Of a stretch of DNA of 64,000 nucleotides, positions 58,103 to 64,000 are shown one piece after another. Both the position numbers and the translations under genes were made by a program. Source of the stretch: Sphingobium sp. (lineage in GTDB: Bacteria > Pseudomonadota > Alphaproteobacteria > Sphingomonadales > Sphingomonadaceae). A model generated the notes under the pieces. That model was not told the origin of the DNA, ran no database searches, and worked only from the letters and a program-made list of their open reading frames with translations. Location: assembly GCA_003248935.1 (NCBI GenBank), contig QFQF01000015.1:38948-102947 (forward strand), written 5' to 3'. Every line of letters begins with the position of its first letter. Position 1 is the first letter of the stretch.

Positions 58103-60424
58103 ATGGTGAGAGGGATTGGTGCGCTGCTGGCGGGTACGGCCGGAGCATTGCTGGCAGGGCAGGCGTGGGCCGAGGTTCCGGCGGAGGATGCGGATAGGCC
58201 AACGATCATCGTCACCGCGCCCGGCGGCGCCGTCGACGTTGACGACGCATTGACGATATCTGGCGCCGACATCGCGCGGGCGGGTACGCCCGACCTGCTT
58301 GGCGCACTGACCCGGTCGATCGCCGGCATCACCCTTCAGGATGCCCAGGGCAATCCCTGGCAACCCAACCTCGTCTATCGCGGCTTCACGGCTTCTCCGT
58401 TGCAGGGGCAGGCGCAGGGGCTGGCCGTCTATCTCGACGGCGCGCGCTTCAACCAGCCTTTCGGCGACACGGTGGCGTTCGACCTTCTGCCCGAAGCCGC
58501 GATCCGCAAGCTGACCCTGCTCGATGCGAGCCCGGTCTATGGCCTCAATGCGCTCGGCGGCGCGATGGTTGTGGAGACGCGCACCGGCGCCACCGATCCC
58601 GGACTGGAGGCGAGCATCACCGGCGGGCGTTTCGACGCGCGCGAGGCCAGCATCGCAGGCGGCTTCGCAAAGGGCGATTTCAGCGCCTATGGCGCGTTCC
58701 AGTACAGTCATGAGGACGGCTGGCGGGCATTCTCGCCCTCGACCCTCTACAACGGCTATCTCGACCTGGGCTTCGACACGGCGACCGGCGGCGTGCACAT
58801 GAAGCTGATCGGCGCGGACACCGACCTGACGGGCAATGGTGTGGCGCCGGTGGAGTTGCTTGCGGCCGATCGCAGCGCCGTGTTCACCTGGCCGGACAAC
58901 AGCCGTGCCCGCTATGGCCGCGTGAGCCTGCACCCGTGGGTCGCGTTGTCCGATCGTACCCGGATCGAGGGCACGCTCTATGCCCAGCGGCTGAAGCTGC
59001 GCACGGTCAACGGCGACGCCGCCGATATCGAGGGATGTGAGGATGACGACGCGTCCGGCCTGCTCTGCCTGGAAACGGTCGGGGGCGATGATGGAGACGA
59101 CGAGGTGCAGTCGGTTCTGATCGATGCCGACGGCAATCCGATATCCGACAGCCTGGGAGGGGAGGGCTATGGCGTCCTCAACCGGGGGCGTACCCATAGC
59201 CGGGCCATGGGCGCCCTGTTCCAGATCATCGACGAGCGGCCAATACTGGCCGGTGACAATCATTTCGCGCTGGGGGTCAGCTACGACACCAGCCGCACCC
59301 GCTTCGACACCTCGACCGAACTGGGCGAGATGACAGAGGATCGCAGCGTCGAGGGCCTCGGTTCGTTCATCGTTCAGCCGGACGGCGCGATCGCGCCCGT
59401 CGGGCTGGTGGCCCATACGGACTATTGGGGGGCCTTCATCCAGGATCGCCTGCCGATCGCGCCCGGCCTCTCCGCTGAACTGGGTCTGCGCTACAATCAC
59501 GCACGCATCGTGTTGCAGGACCAGATCGGCACTGCGCTCAACGGCCGGCACCGTTTCGAGCGGGTCAATCCCGGCGTGGAACTGGATTATCAGGTCGGGG
59601 AGGGGCTTTCGCTGCGTGCAGGCTACGCGGAGAGCAACCGCGCGCCGACACCCGCCGAACTGTCCTGCGCCGACTAGAACGCACCGTGCAGCCTCACCAA
59701 CTTCTTCATCGCCGATCCGCCGCTCAAGCAGGTCGTCGCGAAAAGCTGGGAGGCGGGTGCTGGTGGGCATGGCACGGTCGGCGGCTTCCGCATCGACTGG
59801 CTGCTGTCCGCCTATCGCACGACTAACCGCAACGACATCCAGTATGTTGCCTCCGACATTCGCGGCCGTGCCTATTTTCGCAATATCGGCAGCACCCGGC
59901 GCCAGGGCGTGGAACTGGGGGCGAAGGCGACGCGGGGCGGCTTTACCGGTGGCCTCAGCTACGCCTTCATCGATGCGACCTACCGCCATGCACTCACCCT
60001 CTCCAGCCCCGCCAATCCCGAAGCGGAGGAGGATGGGACGATCGCGGTGGCGCGGGGCGATCATCTGCCCGGCATCCCCATGCACAGCGCGACCCTGTCG
60101 CTCGACTATGCCGGGCGTGGCTGGTCTATCGGCGGTGATGTGATCGCGCGTTCGGGGCAGTATCTCGTCGGCGACGAGGGCAACGACAATGCGAAGGTAC
60201 CCGGCTATGCGCTCGTCAACCTGCGCGGCAGCGTGACGATCATCCCCGGCGTCAGCCTGTTCGGGGAACTGCGCAACGCGTTCAACCGGAAATATGCGAC
60301 CTTCGGTACGTTCAGTGAGGTCGACGAGATCGAACTGGACGAAGCCCCCGGCGCATCTGACCCGCGCGCTTACGGGCCCGGTTCCCCACGCCGTTGGTAC
60401 GTGGGAATGAAGGCAGCATTCTGA
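58103..60424 (+). pseudogene. TonB-dependent receptor interrupted by an in-frame TAG
   Basis: One continuous reading frame of 774 codons encodes a whole receptor: signal peptide, plug (ALTRSIAGITLQDAQGNPWQPNLVYRGFTASPLQGQAQGLAVYLDG), barrel and end RRWYVGMKAAF with terminal Phe. A TAG at 59675-59677 interrupts it after PTPAELSCAD; the sequence goes on in frame with NAPCSLTNFFIADPPLKQ. A single G-to-T change of GAG would explain it. As read, it makes a 524-residue truncated barrel with no C-terminal signal. It may be a recent nonsense mutation, a sequencing error or a suppressed stop. A very acidic loop lies at 59035-59150. Confidence 0.85.
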
Positions 60425-60449
60425 CGCAACCACAGCAGGAGAGACACGC

Positions 60450-60740
60450 ATGACAGCCTATTTCATCGCCGTCCGTAACAGCACCAGCGACCCTGAAGCC
60501 CTGGCTACCTATGGCGAGCTTGCCGGCAAGTCGCTCGCCGGTCATCCGGCGACCCCGCTGGCCTTCTATGGCAGGGCACGTTCCACCGACGGGCCAGCCA
60601 CCGACAGCGCGGTCATCATCGCCTTCCCGACCTTTGCAGAGGCCGAGGCGTGGTACGACAGCCCAGCCTATCAGGAGGCATTGCCTTACCGGCTGAAGGC
60701 CGCGGACTATCAGACCTTCATCGTCGAAGGCGTGGACTGA
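60450..60740 (+). CDS. DUF1330 domain protein
   Basis: 96 residues of the ferredoxin-like alpha+beta fold: AYFIAVRNSTSDPEALATYGELAGKSL at the start and SAVIIAFPTFAEAEAWYDSPAYQEALPYRLKAADYQTFIVEG at the end, the standard DUF1330 pattern. Function unknown. AGGAGAGA lies 8 bases before ATG 60450. It follows the interrupted TonB receptor by 25 bases and converges with the metallohydrolase gene two bases away. Confidence 0.88.
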   Translation: MTAYFIAVRNSTSDPEALATYGELAGKSLAGHPATPLAFYGRARSTDGPATDSAVIIAFPTFAEAEAWYDSPAYQEALPYRLKAADYQTFIVEGVD

Positions 60741-60742
60741 AT

Positions 60743-61705
60743 TCATCCGCCCGGCGTGTCGATGCGCGGCAGCAGCCGTGTCTCGAGCGCCGGGTAGAGG
60801 TGGGAAACGCTACGCTGCAATTCGTAGCGCGCGGCTGCCATTGTCCCAAAGCGATCGGGGATCGGGATTTCTCCCGCTTCCACCATGTCGAGGCCGCTTT
60901 GGACCGCGTTGGTCAGCGCCGTCTCCAGCCAGTCGATCCAGTCGCGCGTCTGGGCGATCGCCGCGCTGCCGCCCGGGTCGAACGGTCCATGGCCGGGGAT
61001 GACGCCACCGTGTTTTTCCGCTTTCAGCCGGTTGAGACTGACGCGCCAGGCCGCCAGATCGGCCGTCGGCGTACTCGGCGCGCGGTCGTGGAAGATGAGG
61101 TCGCCGCCGATCAGCAGCCCGGTGCGTTCGTCGATCAGGGCGAGGTCCGCGTTGCTGTGGCCCGAAAGAGCCAGAAGGCGCAGCCCACGTCCGCCGAAAT
61201 CCTCCCGGTCGGCAGCGATCTGGCGACCGGGAAGAGCAAGTTCGGTGCCGCGCATCCAGTCGTTGAGGATGCGGTACATCGCGTCGGAAAAGCCCCGCCC
61301 CTGTTCCCGCAGCGCGTCGATCGTTCCCGGCAGCGCGGCGACGATGGCCGGATCGAACGCGGCAAGGCCAAGGCCATGGTCCGGGTGGAGATGCGTGACG
61401 TAGACGCGGACAACCGGCTTTCCGGTCAGCTTCTCCGCCACTGCCTTCAGCGCTCTGGCATAGCGGACAGAGGGGCCGCAATCGCACAGTACGGTGCCGG
61501 CCGGCGTGTCGATAATCGCGATATTGGCGATCGCCCCGCCATTGTCGGCGGCGATCGGTGCGTCCGCGCCATGCACCATCCAGATGCCGTCGGCCACGGC
61601 CGTGGGCGTGATGACATATTCGGATGCGGCAAGTGCGGGGGAGGCGGCGGCGAGTACGATGCCGGCCACCAGCGTTCGGCGTGACAGCATCGGTCCGGCC
61701 GCCAT
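60743..61705 (-). CDS. Quinoprotein relay system zinc metallohydrolase
   Basis: 320 residues. Tat-type signal (SRRTLVAGIVLAAASPALA) and a metallo-beta-lactamase fold: YVTHLHPDHGLGL (metal-binding H-x-H-x-D-H), LSGHSNADLALID, LIGGDLIFHDRAP and VIPGHGPFDPGG. It belongs with the periplasmic metallohydrolases found beside quinoprotein dehydrogenases and SoxYZ-like carriers; the substrate is unknown. TTG 61717, ATG 61705 and ATG 61690 are in frame. Directly downstream of the SoxYZ-like gene in one operon. Confidence 0.87.
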   Translation of the reverse strand: MAAGPMLSRRTLVAGIVLAAASPALAASEYVITPTAVADGIWMVHGADAPIAADNGGAIANIAIIDTPAGTVLCDCGPSVRYARALKAVAEKLTGKPVVRVYVTHLHPDHGLGLAAFDPAIVAALPGTIDALREQGRGFSDAMYRILNDWMRGTELALPGRQIAADREDFGGRGLRLLALSGHSNADLALIDERTGLLIGGDLIFHDRAPSTPTADLAAWRVSLNRLKAEKHGGVIPGHGPFDPGGSAAIAQTRDWIDWLETALTNAVQSGLDMVEAGEIPIPDRFGTMAAARYELQRSVSHLYPALETRLLPRIDTPGG

Positions 61706-61713
61706 TCCGCCGC

Positions 61714-62529
61714 TCAACGGGCCAGCGCCATCGGAACCGGGGACTGCCTCGCCACGTCCACCAGTGCCGTATATTCACGGCCATTGGTATCGCGCGCCTC
61801 GATCGCCAGCCTGTCGCCCGCCTTCGCCAGCGGCATCAGCGTGATCGCCGGATCTTCCGCCACGCTCGCCCAGATATCCATGTCGCCGAGAGTCTTTCCC
61901 TGCGTATCCTTCACGCTCAGCACCTCCAGATGATAGGCGGCGATATTGGCGACGAGGCCGGTATCCATCGGATGCCGGAAGGACAGGCGCAAGCGGCTGT
62001 CGCGGTCTGACACCGGCCATGCCTCGCCGCGCATCTCGCCCAGATGCTGGGCCCAGTCGCCCTTCACGCGGCTGACCGGCGGCGTCGAGCAGCCGCCGCC
62101 CGCCGCGTCCACCCACCCGCCCGACACCAGCCATTCGCCGCTGGCGAGCTGCACGGCGCCGCGTACCGGCGTGCGCTGGTCGAGCTTGATGCGAGTCGCG
62201 AGATACGGCTCCGCCTGTTCCGGACGATAGTCGATGGCGACGGGAATCGGATTGAGGTCGGCGAACAGGATCATACGGCGCACGCCTGCTATACCGCGCG
62301 CGTCGATGGCGACCGGGAAGGCGTGCTGATTCTCCGCGATCATCGGGAATTCCACCTTCACGCGCGGATCGAAACGGACGGGATCGTCGCCGAACAGGGT
62401 GCGCGCATGGGCAGTCCACATAGGAGAGCCGAGTGGATCGGCCGGATAATGCGCCTGTGCATGCGCTGCCGGCGCCAGGAACAACGCCAGTGCGAGCATG
62501 ATCGGCGGGGGGCTTGCCCTGCGTTTCAC
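61714..62529 (-). CDS. Quinoprotein-dehydrogenase-associated SoxYZ-like carrier
   Basis: 271 residues. Signal peptide (LALALFLAPAAHAQA), then a SoxY-like domain (VKVEFPMIAENQHAFPVAIDARGIAGVRRMILFADLNPIPVAIDY) and a SoxZ-like domain (SFRHPMDTGLVANIAAYHLEVLSVKD). A single Cys in GGGCSTPP could be the carrier thiol, but it is internal and not in the GGCGG end of true SoxY. Fused carriers of this kind occur only with PQQ dehydrogenases; no other sox gene is present. GTG start with GGAGAAGG upstream. Operator site 7 is 47 bases upstream. Confidence 0.87.
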   Translation of the reverse strand: MKRRASPPPIMLALALFLAPAAHAQAHYPADPLGSPMWTAHARTLFGDDPVRFDPRVKVEFPMIAENQHAFPVAIDARGIAGVRRMILFADLNPIPVAIDYRPEQAEPYLATRIKLDQRTPVRGAVQLASGEWLVSGGWVDAAGGGCSTPPVSRVKGDWAQHLGEMRGEAWPVSDRDSRLRLSFRHPMDTGLVANIAAYHLEVLSVKDTQGKTLGDMDIWASVAEDPAITLMPLAKAGDRLAIEARDTNGREYTALVDVARQSPVPMALAR

Positions 62530-62575
62530 ATCCTTCTCCCTTGGTCGGACTCTAGATCAGCCGCCTTTCTGCTAC

Positions 62576-62593
62576 CATTACACCTTCGGCCGC
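62576..62593 (-). promoter_or_regulatory. PQQ-island operator, site 7 (before SoxYZ-like gene)
   Basis: Minus strand CGGCCGAAGGTGTAATGG, 47 bases before the SoxYZ-like start, in the divergent gap to the rhodanese-like gene. It keeps CC-GAA-GGT and AAT and closely matches site 6. Weaker against sites 1 and 2. Confidence 0.45.
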
Positions 62594-62609
62594 GATCGCA
62601 GGAGAGGAC

Positions 62610-63167
62610 ATGCGCGCAGGACTCGTCATCGCGATGCTGATGCTGGCGTCGACCGCGCCGCCCGATGCGCGTGCTGAGGATGCGTCGTTCGGCGCCGACG
62701 GCTATCGCATCGCGCATTATCGCGCGCCTGTCGATCACCCGCCCGAAGGTATCGTACGGATTGCCCCGGCGGCCGTGGCTGCGTTGCGGCCCGACGTCGA
62801 CGCGTTGTTCATCGACGTGCTGCCGGCAGAGGGCGGATATCGGCAGGATGACGGCCGCTGGCGGCTGGCAGGCGGACGGGACAGCATTCCGGGCGCCCAC
62901 TGGTTTCCCGAAAGCGGACGCGGCGTTCTGGCGGCGGGGATCGAGACATGGTTCGTGCGCGGGATCGCCCGGTTGACGGGCGGAAGGCGCGATTTCCCGA
63001 TCATCGTCTTCTGCCTTTCCGACTGCTGGATGAGCTGGAATGCTGCCCGGCGATTGCGGGCGCTCGGCTATCGGCGTGTCTGGTGGCTGGCGGAGGGGAC
63101 GGACGGCTGGCGCGACCTCGGCCGGGCGCTCGTTCCGGTCGTGCCGGACGGCGGCATTGCCCCATAG
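62610..63167 (+). CDS. Rhodanese-like PQQ-catabolism protein with CxxxCW motif
   Basis: 185 residues. Signal peptide (MRAGLVIAMLMLASTAPPDARA) and a rhodanese-like fold ending in FCLSDCWMSWNAARRLRALGYRRVWWLAEGTDGW. The C-x3-C-W stretch replaces the usual rhodanese active loop and defines this family, known only from PQQ-dependent alcohol-oxidation loci. Probably handles sulfur or a disulfide together with the SoxYZ-like carrier encoded divergently. ATG 62610 follows GGAGAGG. Confidence 0.88.
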   Translation: MRAGLVIAMLMLASTAPPDARAEDASFGADGYRIAHYRAPVDHPPEGIVRIAPAAVAALRPDVDALFIDVLPAEGGYRQDDGRWRLAGGRDSIPGAHWFPESGRGVLAAGIETWFVRGIARLTGGRRDFPIIVFCLSDCWMSWNAARRLRALGYRRVWWLAEGTDGWRDLGRALVPVVPDGGIAP

Positions 63168-63184
63168 GACCAAAGATCAATTGG
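63168..63184 (+). promoter_or_regulatory. PQQ-island operator, site 8 (before pseudoazurin)
   Basis: GACCAAAGATCAATTGG, starting one base after the rhodanese-like stop and ending 74 bases before the pseudoazurin start. GACC-AAA-GATC plus CAATTG; it matches the reverse reading of site 3 (ACCAAAGGTCAAT) with one change. Confidence 0.5.
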
Positions 63185-63258
63185 ATGCATCGGGGAAAAC
63201 CGCCATTTTCCTGCGTAATCCGGCGCCAGACGCCGCCCGAATCCATGGGGAGAGTGCC

Positions 63259-63708
63259 TTGATACGTAATTCGTCCATCGGCAGCCTGATTGTCGCCGCC
63301 GCCGTTCTCTTTTCGCCGCTGCCCGCAGCCGCGAAGGAAATCGTCGTTCACATGAAGAACCAGGGCGCGGATGGCGCCATGGTGTTCGAGCCGTCCTTCG
63401 TGAAGGCTGCGCCCGGCGACACCATCCGCTTCAAGCCGACCGATGCCAGCCACAATGCGGAGACCATGTCGACCATGCTGCCTGCGGGCGCGACCCCGAT
63501 GAAGGGTGCGCTTAACAAGGAAGTGGCGATGACCGTCACGAAGGCGGGTCTCTACGGCATCAAGTGCATGCCGCATTATTCGATGGGTATGGTTGCCCTC
63601 GTGCAGGTGGGCAAGCCGACCGCCGCGGACATCTCCGCCGCCAAGGCGGTGAAACTGCCTCCCTTCGCCGCAAAGCGCATGAACGCCATGCTGGCGAAGG
63701 TGCAATAG
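63259..63708 (+). CDS. Pseudoazurin (blue copper protein)
   Basis: 149 residues with a signal peptide (SLIVAAAVLFSPLPAAA). The copper site is complete: His in DASHNAETM (near residue 72) and Cys-x2-His-x4-Met in GIKCMPHYSMGM (near 110). The C-terminal helix pair (ADISAAKAVKLPPFAAKRMNAML) is typical of pseudoazurin. Likely carries electrons in the periplasm, here perhaps from the cytochrome to an oxidase. The TTG start at 63259 follows GGGGAGAG by 4-7 bases; no ATG fits the signal peptide. An operator copy is upstream. Confidence 0.88.
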   Translation: MIRNSSIGSLIVAAAVLFSPLPAAAKEIVVHMKNQGADGAMVFEPSFVKAAPGDTIRFKPTDASHNAETMSTMLPAGATPMKGALNKEVAMTVTKAGLYGIKCMPHYSMGMVALVQVGKPTAADISAAKAVKLPPFAAKRMNAMLAKVQ

Positions 63709-63709
63709 C

Positions 63710-64000
63710 GTGAGCGCCATCCCCGATCCGCACCTGACGCATCAGGAAGACGTATATCCTGTACCATTGTCGTGGTGTTCATCGAAGGTGGATGGTGATG
63801 GTTATGCACGGGATTACGGTCGTTCGCTTTCGGGCGGGGACGGGTACTGGCTGGAGCAGGCGCGGCGTCTTGACTGGGTTGTGGCGCCGAGCGTTGCGGA
63901 CCAGAGCAGCTTTGCCGAGGCGGATTTCGGGATCCGGTGGTTTGCGGACGGGACGCTGAACGTTGCGGCCAACTGCCTGGACCGGCACCTGGCCGAACGG
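63710..64000 (+). CDS. acs: Acetyl-CoA synthetase, N-terminal part (right-edge partial)
   Basis: The frame opens at GTG 63710, one base after the pseudoazurin stop, and runs off the right edge. The first 97 residues have the Acs N-terminal layout: VYPVPLSW, YGRSLSGGDGYWLEQARRLDWV, then IRWFADGTLNVAANCLDRHLAER, the conserved acetate-CoA ligase start. It activates acetate to acetyl-CoA, the logical last step of the alcohol-oxidation island. Probably co-transcribed with the pseudoazurin gene. Confidence 0.9.
   Translation, partial: MSAIPDPHLTHQEDVYPVPLSWCSSKVDGDGYARDYGRSLSGGDGYWLEQARRLDWVVAPSVADQSSFAEADFGIRWFADGTLNVAANCLDRHLAER

Noticed and set aside
59675..59677. TAG read as pyrrolysine or another recoded amino acid
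   Set aside because: No pyl genes or recoding element seen, and the single-base origin from GAG is far simpler.
58013..60451. An 812-codon open frame on the minus strand across the second TonB receptor
   Set aside because: It is antisense to a gene with clear plug and barrel sequence, is Arg/Ala/Gly-rich without any domain, and reflects the high GC content, where stops are rare in the opposite frame.
63779..63988. 69-codon minus-strand frame near the right edge
   Set aside because: It lies opposite the start of acs, whose plus-strand translation matches the family.

Overview
The window is high-GC chromosomal DNA of an alphaproteobacterium, most likely a sphingomonad (Sphingomonas or a close relative). 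The evidence is the gene families and their order: argD-argF-hslO, dnaJ-yihY-fabI-aroC, TonB receptors beside quinoprotein genes, and short ATGA-type gene overlaps. No rRNA, tRNA, CRISPR array, insertion sequence or prophage core was seen. All functions are assigned from sequence motifs read by eye.

Layout. 0-2 kb: end of a flagellar block (fliD, fliS). 2.1-5.4 kb: argD, argF and hslO (Hsp33), with a promoter-plus-hairpin leader before argD and a REP-like palindrome between argD and argF. 5.5-26.8 kb: a large exopolysaccharide island. It holds a WecG-type glycosyltransferase, three O-antigen-ligase/Wzy-type membrane proteins (two clear paralogues), a Wzc-like BY-kinase, a PssD/PssE pair, GT4 and GT2 glycosyltransferases, a methyltransferase, a flippase-like protein, four membrane acyltransferases (one with an SGNH tail) and a periplasmic BTLCP-type protease. 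26.9-28.5 kb: a two-gene cassette that looks like the head-spike base and fibre of a gene transfer agent, directly beside the polysaccharide genes. 28.6-43.7 kb: housekeeping genes (phosphatase, queC, queE, lipB, a DAACS transporter, aroC, fabI, yihY/brkB, dnaJ-like, pdxH, phzF, pspC, a dienelactone-hydrolase-like gene), including a small pspC unit with a good sigma-54 promoter match.

43.7-64 kb: a coherent alcohol-oxidation island. A PQQ alcohol dehydrogenase with the Asp-Phe-Asp motif of lanthanide enzymes feeds a cytochrome c and probably a pseudoazurin. An ExaC-like aldehyde dehydrogenase with its DUF779 partner and an acetyl-CoA synthetase at the right edge complete ethanol -> acetaldehyde -> acetate -> acetyl-CoA. 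Accessory genes are a XoxJ-like binding protein, a YVTN beta-propeller, a SoxYZ-like carrier, a quinoprotein-relay metallohydrolase, a CxxxCW rhodanese-like protein, a porin and two TonB receptors, one of them interrupted by an in-frame TAG. A NosP-like FIST protein, a NahK/ErcS-type hybrid kinase and a LuxR-type response regulator lie inside the island.

The most notable non-coding signal is a repeated, partly palindromic sequence (best form CGACCYAAGGTCCAATTGT, core GACC-N3-GGTC followed by CAAT). It occurs upstream of eight transcription units of this island and was not noticed elsewhere in the window. It probably marks one regulon, perhaps controlled by the local response regulator.
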